From assembly GCA_021442155.1 (NCBI GenBank), contig CM038222.1, positions 24,228,148 through 24,292,147 on the forward strand: 64,000 nt of DNA. The letters run 5' to 3'. This document shows positions 1 to 11,732 of this stretch, piece after piece. Position 1 is the first letter of the stretch. Each line of letters begins with the position of its first letter. Source of the DNA: Cymbidium sinense. Its lineage: Eukaryota > Streptophyta > Magnoliopsida > Asparagales > Orchidaceae. The notes beneath the pieces were generated by a model. It saw only the letters and a program-made list of their open reading frames with translations. It was not told the origin of the DNA and ran no database searches. The position numbers were made by a program, and so were the translations under genes.

Positions 1-3000
1 TTCCACGTGTTGCCATGGGATTGGCTACTTAAAAATTATCTGACTCAGTGCCTATGTGGCAGCAATGGACTTGCTGTCTCGTCCACCATCTGATCTAAGA
101 TTGAATAACTACTATTAATCCCACAGCTTAATAAGATTAAATCAGATGGATCTAGGGGATCTAATAAGCCGTTTTGATCATGCAAGACGTGCTTGATCTA
201 ACATTAGGCGAGTGAAGGAGAATAGAGTCCATCCGTGATTGCTTAATTGAACTAAGCTTACCCAAGTTTAGATCAACTCCAAAAGGATCCCATACCTTCA
301 CGACATCGATTGGAGGGGATCTAATCATCAAGATCACATGAGATGCAAGTTTTCTTTGAAAAGCTCCAACCCATTTTTGCTTAAGGATCAATTTTGAAAA
401 ATACCTCATTGAAGCTCAAGACTGGTAGCTCAAATGATTGAGGAAGCTTCATCTTATGGAGATGAAGCCATGTTGAGCAGCAATTGAATTAATTCCTCAA
501 TGTTTGCTTGAAAGGCCACGAACCAATGATTTAGAGCTCAACTTTGATCGAAGTCCCACCTCCGGTGCTCAAGAAGATACGAAGATGATTTGTTCTTGCT
601 CAACTAGGCCTAAGGAAGATTAATGTAAAGTTAATTTGAGTTTGATGTTGAAATGGAGAAGTTAGGTTGGAAATGGAAGTTTCTTATTTCAGGATGGAGG
701 GGAATGGCATTTCTTGATCGAGGAATGAGCTTGGGAGCTTAGGGAATGGATATAGAGGGTTTGCTTGGGTAGCTAGGGCTCTATGGAATGATTTTTGTAT
801 GCATTTGAGTGGAAATGAGAGGGTGTATACGCCCCCCCCCCGGCCATCCCCTTCATTTTATTTTAATTGGACAGTGGGATCGGGTTTGTCTTCTAGTGGC
901 CGTCCGACCATCTCAGGGAGTCGTGGGTGGTAGGGAGGAGGTGAGTTGGCTCGGCTTGGTTGGTTGAAGGTGTGGAGGTGATTTCACCTCTCTTGGGTCA
1001 TGGCCAACCCAGCCACCCCTTAGGTCAGGTAGGGCAATGTCGTAGGTGCCTAGGTGGATCATTTGGAGAGTACCAAGTAGCAGAGGAATGGAAATGACCA
1101 CTTACATGGGTGATTTGTCTCATGTGATGCCCTTGACCCAAGGGTAGAATTATTTGGCATTGGATTTGATTTGGGCATATTTGAAATGAGCCAAAGGTGG
1201 GTTATCCCATATTTCAAGTCAGTTGGAGTTGATTTGGTTAGGTTTGGCTCAATTTTCACGATTTAGGTCAAATTGGGTTAGGTTGGGTCAAGTTGACCAT
1301 CAAATTTGGTCAAACTAAGGGGTCAAGTTCATATGATCATTTGGGATGTTTTGGTTCAATTGGTTTGGTTTAGTTTGGCTTAGATTTGATTTTGGCTCAT
1401 TTGAATTCATTTGGGTCAAATGGGTTAAGTTGACCAATTTGACCAAATTGGCAAAATTGGCTTGGGTATTGGTTTGGGTTTAGTTGACCAATTGAAGATG
1501 ATTGTAGGCTTTGGTTTCAATTAATTTTTATTTGGTTTTGATTTAGTCCAACTTGAACCTTTAGTTCAATTTGGGTTAATTAGGTCAATTGGGTTCAATT
1601 GAGTCCAATCATGGCTTTGGTCCAGTTCAACAATCAATTTATAATGAACTTGAGCTATTGGTTACAATCAATTTAGTTTATATTTTGATTCTACCCAATT
1701 TGGTCTTTTAGTTCAATTTGGGTCAACTTGGGTCAAGAGGGCCAATTGGGTTTGCTTTGACTCAATTGAAGGTCAAGTCATATTCAAATATTGATTTTAT
1801 TTTGGTATGAATCATTTATTTCAAGGGATTTTGGACTAGGTTGCAATTTGGCTAGTTTAGGTTCATATGGGTTAAGGGGTTGACTTGGTCAAATGACCAA
1901 GTTGACTTGGTTTGACCTAATTAGTGATAATTGATCAACCTAGGGTGATCAACAATCATGATGGGAGGATTTGATGGGCTTGGTTCCATCCAATTTGGGT
2001 AGGATTAAAACTTGGCTCAAATAGGTCAAATTGGCCACTTTGGGTCAAGTAGACCAATTAGGTTTAGTTGGCTTGATTTTGGGTTGATTTGATTTAGTTG
2101 ATTTATGTATGATTTGGAATTGATATATACATTCAATTGCAATTGAGTTCAAATGGGTTTTGGTTCATTTGAACATTTCAAATCAAAACTGTTAAGTTGG
2201 GTTTGACTTGGGTTGATTTTGGTTTAGCTTGATGATTGTAGATTTCATTTATATTTATGAGTATGAATGAAGGTATGATTGATTCATGAGAAAATCAATT
2301 GAATTTGGGTTTTGGAATGAAGAATTTGGCTAAGTCCATAGTTGGATCATGGCTTAGGTTTGGATTTTGTTTGATTTAGTTTTGATGATTTAAATGTATA
2401 TTTCATTTAAAATTTTGAAGAAGAAAATATGATAGATTTGTAAGAAAATCAGTTGAGTTTGACTTGATTTGGATTATATTTGGCTAAGTCCATGGGATAG
2501 GTCATATATGGCTTAGGAAGGGTTTTGATTTAATTTGATTTATTTTGATTTAGTTTTGATCAATTGAATGTAGATTTGATTTATATTTAGGAAGATAATT
2601 GAAGATATAAATTTATTATGAGAAAATCAATTGATTTTGGATTGATTTGGACAAATATTTGGCAAAGTCCATGGGATAGGTCATATGGCTTAGGAAGGGG
2701 TTCGCTTGGATTTGATCTTGGGCTTCAACCATTTGGTTTTGGAATTTGGGTTTGGATTTGGATTTGAATTTGAATTTGATGTTTGAATTGAACATGAGGT
2801 TTGGTTTGACAAGGTGAACATGGATTGGATTTGGGTTTGTGCAGGTGGATTATCCTAATCTCCAAGGAATAACCTAATCCAATGGTTAACCCTTCTATGT
2901 CTTTAGGCTTAGGTTAAGTATTTTCCTAATTGTTAGAAGTGTCTTATGACTAGGGAAGTCTTAGTGTCTAGAACTCTCCTAAGTCTAAGATGAGAATATT

Positions 3001-3029
3001 GAATTTGCACTCCAAAATTGAGGTCAACA
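1..3029. repeat. 3' portion of a very long LTR-like element (window-truncated)
   Basis: This stretch matches 8530-11732 along its whole length, starting with the same G-box-like CACGTG (4-9 here, 8533-8538 there) and ending with the same TCAACA terminus at 3024-3029. It is noncoding. Its middle (about 1110-2260) is low-complexity sequence built from TTGGGTCAA, TTTGGTCAA and GGTTTAG-like words. A C homopolymer lies near 831-841. The 3' part has short blocks repeated with drift around AAGTCCATGGGATAGGTCAT. The AACA end, followed directly by gypsy protease sequence, suggests an LTR end. The other end lies outside the window, so total length and orientation are unknown. Confidence 0.6.
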
Positions 3030-3630
3030 GACTTTAGGCTCCATAGTGTTGCCCTTGGAGATAGATGATTGGAAGATCGAAGCCAAGCTTCACATTACAG
3101 ATTCAGATCATCTTTCAATACTTTGCTTAGGAGGCCATGGATACATGAGAACAACATAGTTTCATCCTCTCTATATCAGTGTATAAAGTTTGTGAGAGGC
3201 GAGATCGTCTACTAGGTCGTCCCTGTTAAGAAAAATAATGACCAAATTCACATATGCGTTGAATTTAGGGATTTAAATAAGGCATGTCCAAAAGATGAAT
3301 TTCCACTTCCAATCCTGGAGTAGATGGTGGACATTGCCTCATCTCATGCTCTTCTACTTCATGCATGCCTCATTTGGATATAACCAAATAAAGATGGCCC
3401 CTGAAGATGATAGAAACACTGCTTTTAAAACCCTAATCAAAATCTATTGCTATAAGCTCATGCCTTTCAGCCTTAAAAATGTTGGTGCTACATACTAGCA
3501 AACTATGACTCAAATCTTTGATGAACTCATTCATCATTAAGTCAAGTGCTATGTTGATGATCTCGTGGTCAATGTAGATAAAAGGAATACCATCTCTTTG
3601 ACTTGAGAGTAGTTTTCGAACTGTTAAGAT
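3030..3630 (+). pseudogene. Ty3/gypsy (Tat-type) protease end plus RT fragment, copy 1 left arm
   Basis: Retrotransposon polyprotein remnant. From 3030 it encodes the sequence after the retropepsin core (around DDWKIEAK and GGPWIHENN), then jumps to the reverse transcriptase N-terminal fingers (CVEFRDLNKACPKDEFPLPI). The second copy at 17036 has about 1.3 kb of linker between these two parts, so this copy carries an internal deletion near 3215. RT continues in another frame (FGYNQIKMAPEDD) to the catalytic box YVDDLVV at 3550-3570, where both aspartates are kept. In-frame stops and at least one frameshift make it dead. It breaks off near 3630-3638, where the long LTR-like element is inserted, and resumes at 11733. 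Confidence 0.88.
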
Positions 3631-6355
3631 AATTATGGTGTTTGTTTTCAATTATGTGTATGGGCGACACCACATAGATTTGAGGGTGTACTTATTAAGA
3701 TGATCAGGTGTGACATCAAGGAATGGTGCACTATCTTGAAAGATAGAAATCATCACCCTATGATGGACCTAATCACCTGATAAGGACTCCTAAGGCATGA
3801 TGAGTCTTCGAATACACTAAAAAATTTTCCCCTACTTTACATGGATGAATAAAGCAGGGTTTATTTAAATTGGGTTCTAAAGTTCCTTATGGGGACAAGC
3901 CCCCATAGTTAATTAAATCCTTAGGAATACTCTCAATTAAAGTAGGCAATTATTATCTCCAAATATTTCAAAGATAGGACTATTAATAAGTTGGCTATGT
4001 TTTCAAAATCAAGTGGGATATATCAAAAGGAGAGACTTATTATCGAAGTTAAAAGGAGATGAGTAGGGGATGCTCATGATACTAGAAAACCTAGTGATCA
4101 TTCCAATTTATCCTATGGTTGGGCTTTATATGTTTAAAATTGAAGAGAATTATGTATTTGAGTTGAAATTTATTAGAAGGCTAAGACTTATAATCCCATA
4201 ATACAAGATTATAAAAATGCCTAAGAGGTGAGGATTTATGCTTGTAACCTTGGATCCTAAATCTAGGGAGCTTTAGTGAGAACCAAAGCGTGACCTATAT
4301 CTAAGTGAAGATGGGTATATGGTTTACCTCGGTAAGAGTGGATAAACCACCTGACTACTGGACTTATATCCGCCAGGAGTGGCAGCCAGCTAACTCCTCC
4401 TACGCTTTAAATCCATGTAAGTAAGTCATATGTTTTTGTAAGATAGTGAGGTTGTTATCATTAAGAAAGAAGCTAAAGTCCTTAAACCCACTCCCTAAAG
4501 AGACTAGAGCATGAGTGGTATGAATAATGACTTAGTCTAAAGCAAATCTTTTCAAATTTTATTTGTATTTGACACTTCATTTTGACAAAGGCTTTGGGAA
4601 TTTCATATGTCTGGATGTATGATGAAAATGAGTTATGGGCCAAATCAATAAGAAGGGGTGTTTTCCACCATAATGGATGCCCTCACAAATCAAGCATTCC
4701 CCTATCATGCAAGGATGGAGATCCCCTATTTTCAAGAGAGAAAGAATATGCATGTAGGATGTGAAACATACAACATTCTGCTAAGGGGTTGCTAAATCTT
4801 TTAATTATCTTGATTTAATACCTAGGCTTTATGATGAGGTTATGAGTTGTAGAAAATTTTAGTTATGAGTTGTAGTTAGGATAAAAAATTAATTTTTTCT
4901 TAAGAGCCTAATTGCATCCAAGCCACACATTAATGCATCAATATAGAAAGAAACTATAAGAGGCATGTAATTTCTAATGCACAATATAAACAAATCATCA
5001 AATAATTTATAAAGCTAGTGCAAAAGAATAAAAGGCTAGTGTGGTTTGGTACCGGCTTACAACTCAAAAAGATAAATAGGTAGCCAATCTCTACCATTAT
5101 AAAACTCAGATTATAAAAGAATAATTACAATTAAGGATGAATACATTCTATTGGGGTCTTCATCTTCATTTTTCATGTCTCCTTTATTTCTTCATATCTC
5201 CATTTGATTTAATTTTCTCCACTTCAAACGTCACATGGAATCCCAGGACAAAGTCCCTCTAGCCACTGCTCATCCTTATCCCCTCAAAATAATAATCCTA
5301 ATTCCTAACTGCAAAATTATATTTCAATGGAAAGAGTAAATCTAACTACACCACAAATGGAGGTTAGCTAATCATGCATTCTACCTAATTATTATATTTA
5401 TAATTTACATGGGTAACCAAGCCCACCTCTAATTTGGATTATGCTTAGAGGCTTAAGCAACACAAAGAGAATTTATATTTACTTTTTTTAGGCCCCTTAG
5501 CACAATCTCACAAAGACATAATTAAATAATACTAACATCTGGTCTATGAAACATGCACCCTAACATCTAGTCTAAAACAATATATCATAAAACTAAACAT
5601 ACCTTAAACCATGCACCGCCCTAACATAAGACTAGAAATGGTGACTTGATCTAATGTGTGCGTATTAAGGCTTGTGTGGTATGTCCTAACTAGGCTTTAA
5701 GGTTATAGTTTCCTAAGTATGAAGAGATTTGATCAAGAGGGTGGTTTCACTTTAAGTGGTTTAATTGATCCGTAAGTTTTACTTAATGTTTTCTTATATT
5801 TCATTTGATTTACACATAATAACTAAGTGTTATAAAGAGAAGAAAAGAAAGGATCATGCTCTTTTATCCCAACCTTTAGTCATTTCTAAAGCCAATTAAT
5901 TAAACAATTCTCTTTATTGAATGGCTTATTACATATTTTAATTAATCTTAAGTTTTGGTTAACTTTAAATAAACTCATTCAATTAGAAAAGCATCTTTAT
6001 TAATTGGAATGAATTATTATCATATAACACATGTTTCTTTATTTCTTTCCATCATATATAGCATGCATATGATTAAGTCCTAAACATACCTATACATACA
6101 ATTTATATTTTAGTATACTTCAATGTTGAATGCAAGCAAATGTATTTAGAATTGATGTTTCCTTTGGTTGAATTATTTTGTCATATTAATTTAAAGCTCT
6201 ATCTAAATTCTTATGTAAGATCATGAGCAAAGGGCTTTAAGTTACATGATTAATCAATTCAACCACTTGAACAAAGTATGAATGCTTATTACTTTTTAAT
6301 GGGAAAGAGATTTTCATTCATTAGCCAAATGTACACACAAATGTATAAAAGTTTT

Positions 6356-6573
6356 AAGCAAGTACATCGCCATTATTCCACACCAAAGGAGTGAGGTAGG
6401 AACCTCCTTAGGGCTACTTAAAGCTATGCATCCTTGGGATGTCCAGACAAATATGCCCACTATCCTCAAAAACATATGGATGTATAAGCAATTATAAGAA
6501 TGAGAATCAGGTAAAAGTTGAATTGATTTGATTGAATTATGATTTTCATCCACTAGTTGTATCACACATACAT

Positions 6574-6645
<72 letters not shown>

Positions 6646-7005
6646 GTATGTACAATGCCATTGTTTCACACCAAGGCAGTGATGTAGGAACCTCCTTAGG
6701 CCTATTTAAAGACGTGCATCCCTGAGATGCCCAGACTAAGATACCCAGTATTCTTATATATATGAGAATGTGCAAGAAACTATAGAAATAAGAACTATAC
6801 AAAAGTTGGATTCAATTTAATTAATTTATTTATGTAAATGAAGTAAATCCCCATCTAAATTTTAATGTCAAAAATGCATAATAATGAAATCAACTAGGTT
6901 CATCGCCATTGTTCTACACCAAGGGAGTGAGGTAGGAACCTCCTTAGGGCTACTTAAAGTCATGCATTAGTGGGATGTCCAGACTAATATACCTGCTAAC
7001 ATTCT
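6356..7005. repeat. Three spaced copies of a ~105-bp module
   Basis: Three related blocks start near 6360, 6648 and 6898. Each runs from a CCATTNTTCCACACCAA-like word through GGTAGGAACCTCCTTAGG, then TTAAAG, GCATCC and TGTCCAGACTAA. Spacing is about 290 and 250 bp. The spacers are unrelated AT-rich DNA, one of which carries the TA microsatellite. They lie inside the long LTR-like element and do not encode a convincing protein. Confidence 0.75.
6578..6641. repeat. (TA)n microsatellite
   Basis: An uninterrupted run of about 32 TA dinucleotides between the first and second copies of the 105-bp module. A shorter TA run lies near 7081-7099. The uninterrupted length suggests recent expansion compared with the strongly mutated surroundings. 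Confidence 0.97.
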
Positions 7006-8529
7006 TACTTATGCAAATCAGCATATGAATATATGAAAGAGACTTCACATCATACACAAAGTTTATATTCACATGCACTTTATATATATATATATATAAT
7101 TGAAGTCAATACACATATTCTTATTGATTAAGAAGCTTTTGAAAATATGTATCAGATTTAGTAGTGATAATCTCCACACGTATTCTTAATTAAGTCAACA
7201 CATGCAAGTTGGCATAAATGAAATCATTTCTTACTTAACTGATTTTTGAAAAGAATGAATGCATGACTAAAATGGAATTCAACATTTTTTTATGTGATTA
7301 GAAAGAAATAAAGAAACATAAGCATGTAATTTCATACAATCCAACTAATTCCTAAGGACAATCATATTAAATAAGCTTATTTAAAATAAACTAAAGTTTG
7401 TTAAAGCCATTTTTAATTTCACATTTGATTTGGTTTATGAAATGTGAAAAAGTTTTGTTGGTCCTAATCTCATTCCCATATGTGTGAGGTAATTTGATCT
7501 AGTAAAAAGCAATTAGGTTGATTTTATGGATTGATTAAGTTAAGCATAGATTAAATTAATTAATTAACCCTTACCTCACCTTAAGGTAATCAATTAAACA
7601 ATTATGAGCTAATCTAATATGCAACCACATGGAAAGTAAATGGTAATGCTCCTATGAAATGAAAGGGGCCTAACACAATTAGCTCAAAATAATTAATTAA
7701 TTAAGCCTAAGTAGCTCACTTAATTACTCTTATGGTTTTCTTACATATGTGAACTAACCATAATTTAATTAGCTCCCTCTTTATGTTATTAAACACCTAA
7801 AGAGCTACCCAAGAGTTAATTAGAGAAGAAGATTCAATCAAATTAATTAAGTTCATTAATTATCTAATTAAATCTTAATTATACTCAATTAATAATATGA
7901 AATGGACTTAGGGAAAGAGATAATGAAGGGAGCCTAAGTCTCAATCCCTATATAATTTTAATTAGTTTATTAAAGTTCAAGTATGATTTAGATTTTGATT
8001 GATTTAATTAATTAATTAATTAATGATTTTTAAATAATTAATTATTTAAGAGGTAATGGAGAAGACTTAAGGAAAAGATTGGAAGAGGTGGTCCCAATCC
8101 ATTTCCCTAAACTAAATCACCATTAATAGAGGTTAATAAGCTTAATTGATTGATTAATTTACTATTCATTTGCTTAATTATCATTAATTAAGATAGGGAG
8201 AGTAAGGCTTAATCCATTGATTTTTCCAATTAATTATCCAATCCCAAGAAAAATAGTGGGCAGTCAACCCCTAAACATCTCTAAATTTTGAATTAATAAT
8301 TAATTAAAGATTATAGCTAATTATGTTTTAATTAAACTTTAATAAGTAGAATTACTATTCAAAATTAATTAATAATTTTAATGGACTCTCCTTTGAAATA
8401 CCTTTAAAATGAGCCTTGATTTGTATTTTTGGATTTTTATAATTAGTTATGAATTCTGGAAGTTTCAACACAAAAAAGATTAATTAACCTAATTAACCCG
8501 ATGACATGTGGCTGCTGACACGGCATTCT

Positions 8530-11500
8530 TTCCACGTGGTACGATGGCATTGGTTATTTAATTTGTCACATACAATGCTGATGCGGAGGGCAACGGAATG
8601 TGCTTTCACGTGGGTCGTCTGATTTAAGATCGAATGGCCATAATTAAACGCACAGTTTAGAAAGAGAAAAGAGGTGTTCTATGTGTGATCAGATTAGGAT
8701 TGTCCATTCCGATCATACGGAATGGATGGTCCGTGATTTGTCTCCTCCCAAGCGGCGAGAGATGGATATCGTTCATCGATTGTTGCTTGGTCGAGCTCAC
8801 CTGAGCTTGGATGGAGATCAAATTGATCCCACACCTTCAGGGAGGCACAACAAACACATCCAATGGAAAAGATCGTACAAGATGCAAGTTTTCTTCACAA
8901 AGTACCTACCTATTTTAAACTAAGGATTAGTTTTAATGGCATACCTCACAAAAGCTTATGATCGCTGGTTCCAATGATTAAGGGAGCTTCTTTGGTAAAA
9001 ATGAAGCCATCTTGAGCTACATGAGCATTAATTTGGTGTGGTTTGCTTGGAAGATGAACCCAACACATGTAAGCAATCGGCTTGATCAAACTCCAACTTT
9101 GATCATCAGGAAGATTGGAAAATGATTCATTTTAGCTCATCTAGGTCCAAGGATGGTGTGTGCAAAGTTAATTGCACTTTGGTTGGGAAATGGAAATCGT
9201 TGGTTTGCTCCCCTATTTTGGTTTTACATAAAACTGAGAATGGGGAATTTGGGGAGCTCAAGAAATGCAAGCGGAAGCACTGGGATCTCTTTCCTTGGCT
9301 GCTAGGATTAAATCAAGTGTGGGTGTGTATGTTTGAGTGAGAATGATGGGGGTATACGCCCACCTTCCTTAGCTTGAATGGTGATGATTGTTTCAACTTT
9401 TTGATAAAATGGTCACCACAAGGAGCTCTCAATTTGAGAATCCTTCCACTTGGCCTCTCATGAGTGGAGGAAGGTGTGAGGGTGCCATGGGAGTAGTTGA
9501 TGTCCTTGGTGGTTTGAAATACTCCAATGGAAATGGGAGGTGATTTCACCTCCCATGAGTCATACCGACCCAACCATCAATTGGGTTATAGTCCTTGGTG
9601 CCTAAGTGGACCTTTGAATGGGTGCCAAGTGGCCAAGGGGAGGAAATGACCAAAAGTGCTTATCTCATCGAATGCCCTAGACCCAAGGGCAAAGTGGTCA
9701 TTTGGCTATGGGTTTGATTTTGGCAGATTTGAAATGGGTCAAATGTGGGTTAGCCCAAATTTCAAGTGGTTTGGAGTTTATTTGAATTGATTTGGCTTGA
9801 TTTGACTTATTTAGGTCCAATTGGGTTAGGTTGGGTCAAGTGGACCAATTGGTCAAATTAGGTGAAACCAAGGGTAGGGTCAGGTTCACATGATTATTTG
9901 GAGTGTATTGGTGTCATTAGTTAGGTTTAATTTGCTTTGGATTTGATTTTGGCTCTTTTGGATTCATATAGGTCAAATGGGTCAATTAGACCAATTTGAC
10001 CAAATTAGCCAAATTGGCTTGGGTTGGGTGTTGGTTCAAGTTCAATTGGTTAGTTGAAAATGATTGTAGGCTTTGGTTTGATTTAATTTGGATTTTGGCC
10101 AATTTGACCAGGTCAATTTGGGCTAAGTAAGGTTAGGTTGACCAATTGGTCAAATTAGGCTTGATAATGGGTTTGGTCAAGTTCAATAATAAATTTGAGA
10201 TGAATTTGAACCATTGGTTTAATTAATTTGGGTTGGGTTGATTATTTGACCTATTTTGGCTTTTAGATGAATTTGGGTCAATTAGGGTCAAATGGCCAAT
10301 TAGTGGATTTGGCTCAATTGAGGGTTTGGTCATGTTCAATCATTGATTATGAATTAGTTTGAATCAAAGGTTTTAGTCAATTTGGCATATGGTGTGTTTA
10401 GGCTAGTTTAGGTTTCATTTGGGCTAAAGGTTGCCTTGGTCAATAGGCTTACTTAACTTGGTTTGACCTAATTCAAGATAATTGATTAACCTAGGATGAT
10501 TGTTGATCATGATATGAGGTTTAGATGGGCTTAGTTCAATCCAGTTTGGGTTGGATTAGAATTAAGCTCAAATGGGTATTTAGGCCACTTTAGAACAACT
10601 GGACCAAAATGGGTCAATTTGCTTGATCATGACTAGATTCAAGTTTAGTTGAACTCACATATGAACCTAGGATTAAAATATAAATCCAATTACAATTAGT
10701 TTGGAGTCAAATGGATTTTGGTTCATATGACAATCTCAAGTCAAAAGGGGTCAACATGGGCTTGACTTGAGTTGACTTGGATTTGGTTTTATAATTGTAG
10801 TTTATGTTCTTATTTGGAATAATGATTGAATCATGAAGAAATCCATGGGTTTTGAACTGATTTGGGTATCATTTAGCCAAGTTCAGGAAATTAGCTAAAA
10901 TAGGCTAAAATTAAAAAAATTGATTTGATTTGGGTTTGATTTTGGCTATTTGAATTTATATTTCATTTATATTTGGGAATATATATGAAAATATAAATGG
11001 TTCATGAGAAAATAACTGGAGTTTGGAGTGATTTGGAAGAAAATTTGACCAAGCTTATGGGTGTAAGTCAAAAGCTCTAAGAAAGGAAACCTATTTAGTA
11101 TGATTTGATTTTTGTCATTGGACGGTGGATTTCATTTATATTTGTGAATAAAAAAAAAGGAACAAGTGATTTATAAATAAATCAATTGAGTTTGGGATAG
11201 TTTAGACTAATATTTGACTAAGCTTATGAGAGTGGTTCATAAGACTTAGGCGGGAAATTTGGACATGGATTTAATTTGAGACTGATTTATTTGGTTTAGA
11301 ATTTATGATTTGATATTTGATTTGAGATTAAATTGATATTTGAAGAAAATTAATTGAATTGGGGTTGATTTGAATTTGGTTAAAGCTAAGTCCATAAGAT
11401 GAAATCAAAGGGCTTAGGAAGGGTTTGATCAAGGGCTTCAATCATTTGGCTTGGAATTTTATTTATAATTTGGAGTTTGAATTGATAATTGAATTTGCGG

Positions 11501-11732
11501 TTTTGACTGAGAAGGAAAACATGGGTTGGGTTTAGTCCATAGGGTAGTCTTATTTTCCTAAGTCCGTAAGGAATAACCTATTCCTATGGCTAAGCCTTCT
11601 AAGTCTCTAGGCTTAGGTTAAGTGTTCACCTAATCACTAGAAGTGTCTTAAGACTAAGGAGCTCTTAGTGTCTACAAGAGTCCTAGATCTATGATAAGGA
11701 TGTTGAGAGCTCACTCCAAAGTGAGGTCAACA
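8530..11732. repeat. Distal 3.2 kb domain of the long LTR-like element, second copy
   Basis: Homologous to 1-3029, with the same order of landmarks: CACGTG (8533-8538), the GGGGTATACGCCC word near 9350, the valley of TTGGGTCAA/TTTGGTCAA low-complexity sequence (about 9720-10800), and the closing block GTGTCTTA(T/A)GACTA followed by TCAACA. Divergence is substantial (many substitutions and indels), so the two copies are old or separate insertions. No coding capacity is seen. Confidence 0.8.

Larger units (their letters stand above)
3639..11732. mobile_element. About 8.1 kb noncoding LTR-like insertion (possible giant solo LTR)
   Basis: This segment interrupts the gypsy RT: the left arm ends near AAGATAATT and the right arm resumes with TTAACCTCAAAATG, while the second gypsy copy is continuous there (about 18945-18965). 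Its ends are TGTTTG (3639-3644) and TCAACA (11727-11732), the canonical TGTT...AACA form of LTRs. I see no clean target-site duplication. It holds no recognisable coding sequence and no internal LTR pair. The first 2 kb matches 42653-44665; the last 3.2 kb matches 1-3029; 16203-17035 and 62431-62618 match its 3' end. The middle (5641-8500) is very AT-rich (TTAATTAA words). A giant solo LTR or a non-autonomous element are both possible; orientation is not decided by the ends. Confidence 0.6.

Noticed and set aside
4582..4764. 60-codon plus frame in the head of the LTR-like element
   Set aside because: The homologous DNA at 43620-43800 has stops in this frame, so it is not a conserved protein.
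6314..6802. 162-codon minus-strand open frame with a Tyr-Ile repeat
   Set aside because: The Tyr-Ile run is only the TA microsatellite read in frame, and the rest spans the repeated 105-bp module; no protein family.
8681..9340. Two plus-strand open frames in the long LTR-like element
   Set aside because: Not conserved as frames in the homologous copy at 1-810, and no domain; treated as chance.
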